Source of the DNA: an uncultured Caldimonas sp.
GTDB lineage: Bacteria > Pseudomonadota > Gammaproteobacteria > Burkholderiales > Burkholderiaceae
NCBI RefSeq assembly: GCF_946480305.1
Contig: NZ_CAMLJQ010000022.1
Location: forward strand, 3,398 to 67,397
Length of the DNA: 64,000 nucleotides
Reading direction: 5' to 3'
Part shown: positions 1 to 8,329 of the stretch, in pieces
How the letters are laid out: each line of letters starts with the position of its first letter
How positions within the stretch are numbered: position 1 is the first letter of the stretch
The notes under the pieces: model-generated
What the model saw: only the letters and a program-made list of their open reading frames with translations
What the model was told of the DNA's origin: nothing
Database searches by the model: none
Translations under genes and position numbers: made by a program

Positions 1-817
1 GCTCGTGGACGAGCTTCATCATGTCCTGGCCATGCACTACGATGAGCTTGAGACGTGCCCCGGCGCGATGTTTTGAGGTTGTCACCTGTGCAATGTCGGA
101 GGGTTTGTAGAGCGTCGTACAGAATAGAGCTGATGCCCCGATGTCTTGAACGTATGGATTTCTGTGGGGATCTTGGAACCGAGCGACTGACTTCTTTTCC
201 TTCGACTTTCCCTGTTCAATGAATCGCTGCTTCATCGCGTTCAAGGACTCAGCCACGCGAAACTGACCTAGCACATCATCCTTCTGAGCGTCGTCTATTG
301 CATCCTGAAGACGGTTGCCCTTAGTTGACTTGCTTAGGTGTGCCTTTGTCTCCACTGTAATGAGTGCATCGTGCGGGGACGGTCTGCTGGGACCGCCGCT
401 GTGAAACTTCATGCCCACGACATCAGTCCCCTTAGCTGACTCGTTCTTGGCCTTCTTGTCTCTGTAGCGAGTCCTAGGCACCCAGTAGCCCAGCAAGCCT
501 TCCACGATGTCCGACAGCAAAATCTCGGTGAAGTCTCCCGCCCGCGTCTGTGGTCCGAAGTTGGCATTAGCCTCGGGAAACTTCTGAGCGAGCAAATACT
601 CGGCCCGGGTCTTTTGCGGCGTCCCGCTCATTAACTCATCGATGTGGTCATCGAGACAATAGTGTTCGCGGAAATGCTTCGCCCATGCCTTTAGTCCAAT
701 ATTGTCCTTCTCGTCAACGACAAGTTCGTAGACGTCGACAGGGTTGCCATTCGCGGTTCGCAGCGCGGCCTGCGGCCTCAGCCAAGCAAGGTGCTTAATC
801 TTCTTCTTGACTGCCAT
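1..817 (-). CDS. HamA-like (DUF1837-type) PD-(D/E)XK nuclease, 5' part only
   Basis: An open frame of 272 codons begins with ATG at 817, preceded by a good ribosome binding site (AGGGAAG), and runs off the left edge without a stop. Residues 95-158 have the layout of a PD-(D/E)XK nuclease core: a helix with an acidic residue (GDFTEILLSDIVEGLL, E98), a Lys-Gly-Thr-Asp turn (D132, in KGTDVVGMKF) and a beta-strand ending in V-E-T-K (E156, K158). The order and spacing resemble HamA (DUF1837), the nuclease effector of the Hachiman anti-phage system, in which an E-x-K pair is catalytic. In Hachiman, hamA is normally followed by the helicase gene hamB, which would lie just outside the window. Codon use is much less GC-biased than in the rest of the window, suggesting transfer. 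It could instead be a restriction-type nuclease; the family call rests on motif layout only. Confidence 0.55.
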   Translation of the reverse strand, partial: MAVKKKIKHLAWLRPQAALRTANGNPVDVYELVVDEKDNIGLKAWAKHFREHYCLDDHIDELMSGTPQKTRAEYLLAQKFPEANANFGPQTRAGDFTEILLSDIVEGLLGYWVPRTRYRDKKAKNESAKGTDVVGMKFHSGGPSRPSPHDALITVETKAHLSKSTKGNRLQDAIDDAQKDDVLGQFRVAESLNAMKQRFIEQGKSKEKKSVARFQDPHRNPYVQDIGASALFCTTLYKPSDIAQVTTSKHRAGARLKLIVVHGQDMMKLVHE

Positions 818-1258
818 GCGGTTTCTTCCCTGGAGGCACTGCTGTGCGATGTTTCCGTTCTTACTCGCTCAAATGGGGAGCTTCACAGAGTGAAATTTGA
901 ATGTAGCCGTGCTGACCTTGCTTCTATATTCGAGGCGCGAGAGCACGAGCCGGCGAGTGTGTTCCGGTAAAGAACCTCAACGATTCGGATTTGAACTTCA
1001 GCGCACAAGAGCCGGACGTCGGGGTGTGTTACGGTATTAGAAGACCGCAAAGTCGGCAATGGATCAGTTGCACGAGGTTGCGTGCACCAAGGTGGTCGGC
1101 AGATTTCCTGATCCGACGACAGCCAGCAAGTAGCTGGATCACGAAGCACTTTGGTCATTTGATGTACAGGGGCGCGAAGGGCAGGTAACAGGGGGCGCGG
1201 TCATCTGCATCTTTGGCGTGACCGCCTGTGACCAGTGCCCTGCAGTCGTGCATTTGCC
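818..1258. other. A+T-richer intergenic stretch, no convincing gene
   Basis: About 440 bp separate the nuclease-like gene, which starts at 817 and reads left, from the 3' end of the phospholipase D-type gene. The stretch is less GC-rich than the downstream chromosome. Short open frames exist on both strands (for example 883-1158 minus and 991-1188 plus), but they overlap each other, have no clear ribosome binding site and resemble no family I know. The promoter of the leftward gene should lie within the first 100 bp or so. I see no tRNA, attachment-site duplication or transposase remnant, so this may simply be the border of an acquired segment. Confidence 0.4.
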
Positions 1259-2986
1259 CTACGCAAACACCACCCGATCCCTAACCTTCCTCGCATCCCC
1301 GTAATCCTCCTCAAACCACGCCACATCCCCCGCATTCCGCGGCGGCTTCCTCAACTGCAACTTCCGCTTCGCCTTCTTCGCCTGCTGCTGCGCCACGCGG
1401 AAGTGGTAGTGATCGAAGATCCGCAGCGCCTCGATCATGTAAGCCGTGGCCACGCGCCTGTCCTTGATCAGCAGCAGGTTCTCGCCGTTTTCCCGGTCGG
1501 CCGGGTTCGAGAAGTTGTACGAGCCCAGGTACACGCGGGCCGTCGGTTGGTCGAAGTCGATCACGATGAACTTGTGGTGCATGCGCGTGCCCCGGTTGCC
1601 GTTCTGCAACCCGCTGGGCTCGCTCTTGAAAGGCTCGGGCAGGTGGGCCGACAACGCCGCGGGGAAGACCGGCGGCACGTTGCCGTCCGGCGTTTGCAGT
1701 TCGATGCCGCCCACCTTGCGATCGGCCATGCCGTAGACGAACACGTTGCTGTTCGCGGTGATCTGCGTGATGGCATCGCGGATCGAGCCTTTGGTCTGCG
1801 CGATGAAGGCCAGCGAATAGAGCAGGCTGGAGGTGGTGCCGTTCAGCACGTCGTCGGCAATGCTGTCGAGCACCGCGTTGGCCTTGCTGTGCGGTGAGAA
1901 GGTGACCTTCGCGTCCACGCCCTTGATGCCCAGGGCGATCCAACCATCCGCCGATGCGGTGGTGCCGAAGCCCACCACGCTGTCGTGGGCCCAGTAATCG
2001 GCAAACGCGCGGCGGAACACCTTCACCGGCTTGGCGCCGCGCACGATGAGCGCATTGTTGTTCTGCACGAACAGACCACGCCACGTGTAGTTGGTGGAGC
2101 CGCACACCACGGCCTTGCAGGCTGGGCCGTCAACGACGATGGTCTTGTTGTGTTGCAGGTTGCTCATGTGGTGGCGCTTCACCTGCGCGCCGCCCTGCTT
2201 GAGCCGCTTGGCGGCGATCGATTCGCCGGAATCATCATGGCCGTGCTCGCCGCTGTCGTCGATGATGATGCGCAGCCGTGGGCCCAGCTTGCGCAGGCGC
2301 CGGTACACCTCGCGCTCGCTCAGGTCATACGCCACCACCTCCACCACGGCGGTGGTGTCGGCAATGGCTTCGTCCAGCAACTCCAGGATGGCATGGCGCG
2401 CCTCGAAGCCCATCCACGCCAGCGCTTCCTTGGCCTTGGGGTGGCTGGGCACGAAGTCGAGCCCATCGGCGGCCTTCGACGGGATCAGCGTGTGCATGCC
2501 GTGCTCGCTGTCCACGTATTTGTCGACAAACGCCTGTGAAGACACGAACCCGCGGGTGAAGGTGACGTTGAGCTTGCCGGGGTAGGTTTCGCGGTGCAGC
2601 TCGATGGCGGCCACTTGCGGCTCGCCGTAGCTGAGCACGTCTTCGTCGTCCATGAAGACGGGCGTCACGCGGTAGGTGAAGGGCCCCGCCAGCTCCGCGT
2701 TGCGCGGAAAGTGCACCCAGCGGAACTTCTGTATCGGCGAGAGCCGGGTGGTCAGGCGGTTGGGTTGCACGGCGCCGTTGGGGCCGGCAAAGGTGATGCG
2801 GTTCTTCAGCGCAAAGAAGCGGTCGCCGCCCGGCTCCTTGTATTCGATGGCAAAGCCGACGAAGTCATTGGGCGGCTTGCCTTGCTTCCAGTTCATCGCT
2901 AGCAGGGCCATGCCGTCGCCGCGATGCACCTTCAGCGTGAACGCAGCGGCGGCGTTGGTGCCTTCGACCTGGAAGCTGGTGTTCAT
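1259..2986 (-). CDS. Phospholipase D-family protein with two HKD motifs
   Basis: A 575-residue protein with both catalytic HxKxxxxD motifs of the phospholipase D/nuclease superfamily. One is near residue 279 (HNKTIVVDG, followed by the typical GSTNYTWRG) and the other near 469 (HHKFIVID, followed by GSYNFS). The two halves form one active site that cleaves a phosphodiester through a phosphohistidine intermediate. The first ~190 residues are unlike the PLD core and look like a beta-rich, fibronectin-like region. There is no signal peptide, so the protein is probably cytoplasmic or exported by a specialised route. The substrate (phospholipid or nucleic acid) cannot be told from sequence. It is the last gene of a same-strand trio with a small Cys-rich protein and an HExxH protein. 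Confidence 0.85.
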   Translation of the reverse strand: MNTSFQVEGTNAAAAFTLKVHRGDGMALLAMNWKQGKPPNDFVGFAIEYKEPGGDRFFALKNRITFAGPNGAVQPNRLTTRLSPIQKFRWVHFPRNAELAGPFTYRVTPVFMDDEDVLSYGEPQVAAIELHRETYPGKLNVTFTRGFVSSQAFVDKYVDSEHGMHTLIPSKAADGLDFVPSHPKAKEALAWMGFEARHAILELLDEAIADTTAVVEVVAYDLSEREVYRRLRKLGPRLRIIIDDSGEHGHDDSGESIAAKRLKQGGAQVKRHHMSNLQHNKTIVVDGPACKAVVCGSTNYTWRGLFVQNNNALIVRGAKPVKVFRRAFADYWAHDSVVGFGTTASADGWIALGIKGVDAKVTFSPHSKANAVLDSIADDVLNGTTSSLLYSLAFIAQTKGSIRDAITQITANSNVFVYGMADRKVGGIELQTPDGNVPPVFPAALSAHLPEPFKSEPSGLQNGNRGTRMHHKFIVIDFDQPTARVYLGSYNFSNPADRENGENLLLIKDRRVATAYMIEALRIFDHYHFRVAQQQAKKAKRKLQLRKPPRNAGDVAWFEEDYGDARKVRDRVVFA

Positions 2987-3029
2987 CAGGCGTCAGGCGC
3001 ACTCGTGTGCACGCGCGGCGCTGTGCGGT

Positions 3030-3314
3030 TCAGCCGGGGCAGCTGCCGGGCTGGCATTCGCAGCCGCAGGCACGGGGCCGGTGGCAATGGCACTCGCCCG
3101 TTTTTCGGTTGAAGTGGCAACCGCAGCCATTCAGCCCTCCGCCGTGTTCGTTCGCACCCAACCCGCAAGGGCGGGCCACCGGATCGGCGTGGGGGGCGGG
3201 GCCGATGACGGCCAGGGCCAACGCGGTCAGCACCGGAGCGGCGATACGCTGCAGCCAGCCCAGGCGGTGCCTGCGCGTGGCTCGCTCGTTGTGCTTGTTC
3301 CCGTCATTCCGCAT
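3030..3314 (-). CDS. Small secreted Cys/His-rich protein (YHYH-like)
   Basis: About 94 residues from ATG 3314; a longer frame reaches 3461, but only from this ATG does the protein begin with a signal-peptide-like segment (basic start, then the hydrophobic run IAAPVLTALALAVIG and a possible Ala-His-Ala cleavage site). The mature part ends in a dense cluster of Cys and His (GCGCHFNRKTGECHCHR, then CGCECQPGSC). Such clusters suggest metal binding or several disulfides in the periplasm, and the first part resembles small YHYH-domain proteins. It lies 43 bp upstream of the phospholipase D-type gene on the same strand. The function is unknown; the call rests on composition and export signal. Confidence 0.6.
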   Translation of the reverse strand: MRNDGNKHNERATRRHRLGWLQRIAAPVLTALALAVIGPAPHADPVARPCGLGANEHGGGLNGCGCHFNRKTGECHCHRPRACGCECQPGSCPG

Positions 3315-3521
3315 GACCGGCCCCCACACCTGTTCGTAACGAGATGATGCAGAGGCGGGCGGGTGCAGATGTCGGTTGTTTCCCTTCCCCCATTTGAGGG
3401 ATGCCGCCGCAAAGCCGCTCCAGCATTGGCTTTGCGGCCGTTCAGTGGGCAAACCTGCCAAGTTCGCCAGTTGCCGCGGCCGTGTTTCAGCGCCAGCGCG
3501 GTATGGGCCGCGCGACGGGCT

Positions 3522-4268
3522 TCAATCCGAATAGCTCTCCGTCGGCAACGTGTCCGGGTACAGCATCGCCCGCGCAACGCCCTCCACCTTGAAGGCGTCG
3601 GCCTCGACCGGCTTGTTCCGGTAGCCCTTGTAGTCCTTGTGCGGGTCGATGTAGATGTAGTAGTCGACGGCCCAGTCCTTCACGGTGGCTGGCGAAAAGC
3701 TGGGGAAGGCGTTGGCGCGCTGGATCACGCGCCATTGGATGTAGTGCCGGGTCTCATGGATCACGGTGCACACCAGCTCGACCACGACGACCTCGGGTTT
3801 GGCGTATTCCGGCACGATCAGTTTGGAGTTCACCTTGAGCAGCTTTTCGCTCGCGACGTACACGCCGTAGTTCTTCAGCGGCTCGAAGCTGATCGGTGAC
3901 GGCACCATGCCGAACGCGGCGGCGTAGATGCGGTGCACTTCGCGCAACGCGTCCATGCGCTGCGGGCCGTCCAGCGTGACCCACACCTCGCGTTTGATCT
4001 CGCGCATGGCGCGCAGCTTGCGCCACACCTGGTCGTGCCGCTGCACCTGGATGCGCCGGCGGTAGTCGGCGGCCCGGGCCTCGTGGGCCGCGCCGCTCTG
4101 GTCGGAGCGCAGCAGTGCCGTCAGCTCCTGCGTCAGGGTGTACAGATCGGGGTCGTCCGTCCCCACGCTGCCCGGCTTGGGCGAGGCCATGCGGGCGCCG
4201 GTGCCGTCGTTGACGGCGCCCAGGGTTTTGGAACTGCAAAGCGGTCCCGGTACTTCGCCAGCGGCCAT
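3522..4268 (-). CDS. Putative zinc metallopeptidase (HExxH) of unknown family
   Basis: A 248-residue protein starting at ATG 4268 after a strong AGGAG site. Residues 171-178 read HETRHYIQ, an HExxH zinc site inside a predicted helix (VELVCTVIHETRHYIQWRVI). About 40 residues later comes KPVEADAFKVE, where a Glu or Asp could be the third zinc ligand. The pattern HExxHxxQ followed by an E/D-rich helix recalls the DUF4157 peptidase-like domain of contractile injection systems, but the match is to the motif only. There is no signal peptide. It heads a same-strand trio with a Cys-rich secreted protein and a phospholipase D-type protein; the gaps of about 200 and 43 bp leave co-transcription uncertain. 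Confidence 0.6.
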   Translation of the reverse strand: MAAGEVPGPLCSSKTLGAVNDGTGARMASPKPGSVGTDDPDLYTLTQELTALLRSDQSGAAHEARAADYRRRIQVQRHDQVWRKLRAMREIKREVWVTLDGPQRMDALREVHRIYAAAFGMVPSPISFEPLKNYGVYVASEKLLKVNSKLIVPEYAKPEVVVVELVCTVIHETRHYIQWRVIQRANAFPSFSPATVKDWAVDYYIYIDPHKDYKGYRNKPVEADAFKVEGVARAMLYPDTLPTESYSD

Positions 4269-4386
4269 GTGTGCTCCTGCAGGTGCTGCTCGATCTTGAG
4301 TGCGTGGTGCGAGCGGGCAGGCTACCTGAGGAAGGCGCGGGCTTGTGTCCCTTGATGGAGGGACACAGGCGCTGCCGGCAGCAGCT

Positions 4387-5283
4387 TCAGGCGGGCGGGT
4401 GGCCGTGCTGCGAGGTACCGTTCACGCGGCGGCGCAGGAAGACGATGGCTCCCAGGCCTGCTGCCATCAGGGCATAGGTGGACGGCTCGGGCACCACGGC
4501 GACCGTGCTGTGCGCACCCAGGTAAAGGCTGCCGAACCTGGGCGCATCGGAGTCGTTGGTGATGGTGATCTGGAGCCGGCGCTGCTCGGTGGTGCTGCCC
4601 GCCACGCCATGCTCGTAGGTGAAGCGATCCAGGTTGTCCGTCACGGAAAAACCGTTGGTCTGGGACCAGGCCACGTAGGTGCGCCCCAGCAGGAAGCTGC
4701 CCTCGCCGTAGTACGTGCCCAGGTCGGTCAGGGTCACGGTGGCGTCTGCACTGATCGTGAGCGAGGTGTATGGCGCGAGCATGACCCCGCCCCAGCGTTC
4801 GGGGGTGGAGGTGACGATGTCGTGGCTCTGGGTGAGGCCGATCGCGGCACTGCCGAAGGATCGGCCTCCGTCGGACAAATACGCAAACGAATCGAACCCC
4901 TCGGATTCTTCGTAGCTGCCGCGCCCGGTGCCGGCATACCAGGTCACTTCCGAGCTGACCGCTGCTCCGAACACCGGCTTCTTGTCGATGTTCTGCACCA
5001 CCGGCCCGGTGTAGCGGCCGCGTTGCACGAAAGCGTTGGCCTCGCTGTACACCAGGTTGTCCTCGGCGACGCTTGAGCCCAGCGTGTAGCCGGCGGCCAG
5101 CCCGTCGTCCGGGCGGAGATCGATCACTTCGTACCGTACGTCGGTCAAGCTGGCGCTGCTCTGCAACTGCGCGTGCGCGGTGTGCGACGCGAGCAGCACA
5201 ACAGGCATCAAGGCGGCAGCGCGCAGGTGCCATGTGTCTGCGCGTGCTGCGTCGGGTTTGGGCGTGAGGGTGCGGTCCTTCAT
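4387..5283 (-). CDS. PEP-CTERM sorting-domain protein
   Basis: About 298 residues. I start it at the second in-frame ATG (5283) because a GGGGAG ribosome binding site lies directly upstream of it; another ATG lies at 5298. An N-terminal signal peptide (AAALMPVVLLASHTAHA) is followed by a beta-rich, Ser/Thr/Gly-rich secreted body and a C-terminal sorting signal: VPEPSTYALMAAGLGAIVFL, then RRR. In the PEP-CTERM/exosortase system the Pro-Glu-Pro motif, transmembrane helix and basic tail are recognised by exosortase, usually in bacteria that make exopolysaccharide or biofilm. No exosortase gene is in the window. A second PEP-CTERM protein is at 35463-36047. The body matches no enzyme I recognise. 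Confidence 0.85.
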   Translation of the reverse strand: MKDRTLTPKPDAARADTWHLRAAALMPVVLLASHTAHAQLQSSASLTDVRYEVIDLRPDDGLAAGYTLGSSVAEDNLVYSEANAFVQRGRYTGPVVQNIDKKPVFGAAVSSEVTWYAGTGRGSYEESEGFDSFAYLSDGGRSFGSAAIGLTQSHDIVTSTPERWGGVMLAPYTSLTISADATVTLTDLGTYYGEGSFLLGRTYVAWSQTNGFSVTDNLDRFTYEHGVAGSTTEQRRLQITITNDSDAPRFGSLYLGAHSTVAVVPEPSTYALMAAGLGAIVFLRRRVNGTSQHGHPPA

Positions 5284-5550
5284 CTCGGTTCTCCCCATGG
5301 AGCACGAGTGCGCTGCTCGGCGAGCGGCTGGCCGGTCGTGCTTGATGGCGATTTACTGCAGCGGCGGCGTGCCGTGCACCCGCGATCGAGGGGGAAGTGC
5401 TGCAACCAATGCGACAAGGTGTAGAGAGGCCGTGTGCCGGCGCCGGTGGCAACGGTATGCCGATGCTGCATGGGGCCGCGGCATGGCGCGTTGCCGCGTC
5501 GCGCCGCCGATATCATCGCGCCCCTCCAAATACTGCAAACCGGAGGGAAC

Positions 5551-6444
5551 GTGCCCCAAGCCACAAGAACGGCTGTCCGCGCATCGTGGGCGATCGTCAT
5601 GTCCGCAGCCGCATTGGCGCCTGCACTGGCGTCGCCGCCAGCGAACAGCCCCACGCTCAGCCGCATCGCCAAGACGTCGGTGCTCAACATCGGCTACATC
5701 CCGAGCCCTGGCACGTTTGCGTTTCAAGATGCGAGCGGCAAGACCACCGGCTACTCCATCGACCTGTGCCTGCACGTGGCCGAGCAGGTGCGCAAGACGC
5801 TCGCCAAGCCGGACGTGAAGGTGGCCTTCCACCCGGTGGAGCCGGCGCAGCGCATTCCGCGCTTGAAGGCGGGCACCATCGACATCTCCTGCGGCAGCGA
5901 CACCAACACCGCGGCGCGCCAGAAGGAGGTGGTCTTTTCCTACACGGTGTTCACCACCGGCGTGCGCTTTCTGGCGCGTGCGCCTTTTGCGGGGCAGGGC
6001 GCCAACGACCTGTGGCGCAAGCGCGTGGCGGTGACCCGCGGCACCACCGCGCACGACGTGATGGAGCGCATGCGCAGCGAACAGGAAGCGGTGCCCGTGG
6101 TCGTGAACGAGCACGCCGAAGGTGTGCGCCTGGTCGAACAGGGCAAGGTGGACGCCTTCGCGCACGACGAGGTGCTGCTCTATGAATTGCGCGAGCGCTC
6201 GCCGCAGCGCCAGCAGCTGGTGGTCACGGGCAAGTTCATGACGGTCGAGCCCTATGCCTTCATGTTGCCCAAGGGCGATGCGGGGTTTCAGGCGGTGGTC
6301 GACAAGGCGCTGCTCGGTTTGATGCAGTCCGGCGAGATCCACACGGTGTACCGCAAGTGGTTCGACACCGAGCAGCTGCGCGTGCCGATGAACGTCTACA
6401 TGAAAGAGAACATCAAGTACCCGAACCGGTATGGGGCGCCTTGA
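5551..6444 (+). CDS. Periplasmic amino-acid-binding protein (SBP_bac_3)
   Basis: I place the start at GTG 5551 because GGAGG lies 5 bp upstream and the protein then begins with a proper signal peptide (AIVMSAAALAPALA). The 297-residue product is a family 3 solute-binding protein. It has an N-terminal lobe (SVLNIGYIPSPGTFAFQD), the stretch KAGTIDISCGSDTNTAARQKEVVFSYTVF, which parallels the glutamate/aspartate binder GltI (CGSTTNN...RQ...FS), and a C-terminal lobe ending in a KWF signature (VYRKWFD). It should capture an acidic or polar amino acid in the periplasm. No permease or ATPase genes are adjacent, so it is an orphan binding protein relying on a transporter elsewhere. Confidence 0.85.
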   Translation: MPQATRTAVRASWAIVMSAAALAPALASPPANSPTLSRIAKTSVLNIGYIPSPGTFAFQDASGKTTGYSIDLCLHVAEQVRKTLAKPDVKVAFHPVEPAQRIPRLKAGTIDISCGSDTNTAARQKEVVFSYTVFTTGVRFLARAPFAGQGANDLWRKRVAVTRGTTAHDVMERMRSEQEAVPVVVNEHAEGVRLVEQGKVDAFAHDEVLLYELRERSPQRQQLVVTGKFMTVEPYAFMLPKGDAGFQAVVDKALLGLMQSGEIHTVYRKWFDTEQLRVPMNVYMKENIKYPNRYGAP

Positions 6445-6451
6445 GAGGCTT

Positions 6452-6484
6452 GCGCCGCTCGGGGGGGAACCGCTCTTGCGGCGC
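6452..6484. terminator. Possible hairpin between convergent genes
   Basis: Perfect 7-bp complementary arms, GCGCCGC (6452-6458) and GCGGCGC (6478-6484), enclose a 19-base loop. They lie between the stop of the plus-strand binding-protein gene (6444) and the stop of the minus-strand GH16-like gene. There is no T-tract on either strand, so use as a terminator is only inferred from position. Confidence 0.35.
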
Positions 6485-7296
6485 TACCCCTCGCGCCGAT
6501 AGGCTCGCACATAGTCGACGACGAACTGCTTGGGAAAGTGGCCGTCGCCCGGCGTACCGGCCCGCCGCTCGGCCGGCCTTTCGTAGATGCCGAGCATGAA
6601 CTGCATCGGGTAGCCGGGCGACTGGTTCACGCGGCGCACGTGGAGGTTGTCGACGAAGAAGTCGATGTGCGTCGGCGTCCACTCGGCGGCATAGACGTGA
6701 AAGTGCGTCACGTCGATCGGCAGCGTCACTTCCTCGAAGTCGTCGGTGATGTCCGGGTCCTGAAAGGGGTGCACGCCCATGCCCACCTTGGCAGTGGCCG
6801 TGCCCGCGTGCTTGCCGAAGATCTCGCAGATGCAGATCTCGCTCGAGCGTTCGGGGCGGTCTTCGTAGCCGATCATCCACAGCGCCACGTGGTAGCCGGG
6901 CACGCCCACGCCCTTGGCGCGCGTCTCGAAATAGCCATACGTGGGCGTGTAGAGCGCGCGGGGCGCCTGGGCTTCGCGCACCACGCTGTGCGGGTTGAAG
7001 CGGTGCTGACCTACCGCGCTGCCCAGCGGGCCTGAGAACACGCCGGTCTGCAGCGACGACACGCGGATGTCGCCGTCGTACTCGGGGCACCAGGCGGGCT
7101 GGTCGGCGTCGATGCGCAGCACGAGCTGCTGGTCTTCGATGTGCCAGCGCGCCGCGGCGCGTTCGGTGGACGACCACTGCGGCAGGTGGGCCGCGATCCA
7201 CTTTTCGGGGTCGAGCGTGCCGGTGGTGAAGTCGTCGTGGAATTCGAGTGCGTAGCCGGGGCGTGCGATCGGGTTGGCGGGAAAGTCTTGTGGCAT
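6484..7296 (-). CDS. Glycoside hydrolase family 16-like protein with altered active site
   Basis: About 270 residues from ATG 7296 (a longer frame starts at 7356 but adds a Pro/His-rich tail with no ribosome binding site). The fold signature is that of family 16 beta-glucanases/concanavalin-like lectins: FHDDFTTGTLDPEKW at the N terminus, GYFETRAK, then the catalytic strand and the WTPTHIDFFVDN strand near the end. In the family the catalytic strand reads E-I-D-I-x-E. Here residues 153-158 are E-I-C-I-C-E, so both glutamates remain but the middle Asp is Cys. There is no signal peptide, which is unusual for a secreted polysaccharidase. It may be a cytoplasmic carbohydrate-binding or modified-activity enzyme. 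It stands alone, convergent with the binding-protein gene. Confidence 0.7.
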   Translation of the reverse strand: MPQDFPANPIARPGYALEFHDDFTTGTLDPEKWIAAHLPQWSSTERAAARWHIEDQQLVLRIDADQPAWCPEYDGDIRVSSLQTGVFSGPLGSAVGQHRFNPHSVVREAQAPRALYTPTYGYFETRAKGVGVPGYHVALWMIGYEDRPERSSEICICEIFGKHAGTATAKVGMGVHPFQDPDITDDFEEVTLPIDVTHFHVYAAEWTPTHIDFFVDNLHVRRVNQSPGYPMQFMLGIYERPAERRAGTPGDGHFPKQFVVDYVRAYRREG

Positions 7297-7504
7297 GCAG
7301 GGTCCGTGCGGGTGATGTCGGGGCGTGGGGGCAGGCCGACGATAGGAGCGCGGCATGCATGCGGGATTTCATCTGTTTCGCCGTGGCCGGTTGAACGCGA
7401 TGGCCTGCGGATGCTACGTAAGCGCAGGCGCCGGCGCCGTGGCGAGAATGCCGGGCACGCCGCCACCGCAGTGCGGCACGGAACGCGGTCAACGAGGCAA
7501 CAGC

Positions 7505-8257
7505 ATGGCACCTGGGGAGATGTGGCTCATTGCGGCAGGCGCCATGGCGGCCGGCTTTGTGCAGGGCCTGTCGGGCTTTGCGTTCGGCATGGTCTCGATG
7601 TCGATCTGGGTGTGGGGCGTGGAGCCCCGGCTGGCGGCGGTGCTGGCGGTGTTCGGCGCGCTCGCGGGCCAGGTGGTGGCGGCCTTCACGGTGCCGCGGC
7701 ACTGGAGCTGGCCGATGCTGCTGCCTCTGCTGGGCGGCGCGGCCGTTGGCGTGCCACTGGGCGTGGCGGTGTTGCCGATGCTGGATGCCGGGCTGTTCAA
7801 GCTGGCGTTCGGCAGCTTCCTGGTGGTGTGCTGTCCGTTGATGCTGCTTGCTCCGCGGTTGCCGCGTGTGCAGCCGAGGGGCCGGCTCACCGATGCGCTG
7901 GCCGGCGCGGCAGGCGGTTTCATGGGCGGGCTGGGCGGCTTCACGGGCGTGATCCCCACGCTGTGGTACACGCTGCGCGGGCTCGAGAAGGACGTGCAGC
8001 GCAGCCTGATCCAGAACTTCAACTTGGCCACACTGGCGGTCACGATGACGGCGTACGTCGCCACCGGCGCGGTGCAGCCGAGCATGCTGCCGGGCTTCGG
8101 CCTCGTGGCGGCGGCGCTGCTGGTGCCTGCGCTGCTGGGCGCGCGCCTGTATGTAGGCCTGAGCCAGCAGGCTTTCCGTCAGGTGGTGCTGGTGCTGCTC
8201 ACGCTGGCCGGGGCGGCGGTGCTCGCGTCGGGCGTCGCGGCCGTCATGCGGGGATGA
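7505..8257 (+). CDS. TauE/SafE-family anion exporter
   Basis: About 250 residues. I start at ATG 7505, with GAGG 7-8 bp upstream; the longer frame from 7355 adds a segment with no membrane character. The protein has seven or eight hydrophobic segments and the two family half-repeats, each with a Gly-rich turn: GFVQGLSGFAFGMV near the N terminus and GAAGGFMGGLGGFTGVIPTLW in the middle. TauE/SafE proteins are inner-membrane carriers proposed to export sulfite or sulfoacetate-like anions. No sulfur-metabolism genes are adjacent, so the substrate is open. Transcription may continue into the Nramp-like gene 72 bp downstream. Confidence 0.85.
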   Translation: MAPGEMWLIAAGAMAAGFVQGLSGFAFGMVSMSIWVWGVEPRLAAVLAVFGALAGQVVAAFTVPRHWSWPMLLPLLGGAAVGVPLGVAVLPMLDAGLFKLAFGSFLVVCCPLMLLAPRLPRVQPRGRLTDALAGAAGGFMGGLGGFTGVIPTLWYTLRGLEKDVQRSLIQNFNLATLAVTMTAYVATGAVQPSMLPGFGLVAAALLVPALLGARLYVGLSQQAFRQVVLVLLTLAGAAVLASGVAAVMRG

Positions 8258-8329
8258 ACCGCGCGCCGGGGCAGGCACGCTGATCGCCTAAGACGAGGGC
8301 AGGCTCACTTTCGAGCCGTGGAGCTGCCC

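Noticed and set aside
883..1188. Two short overlapping frames in the gap between the nuclease-like and PLD genes
   Set aside because: They overlap on opposite strands, lack ribosome binding sites and look like no known protein.
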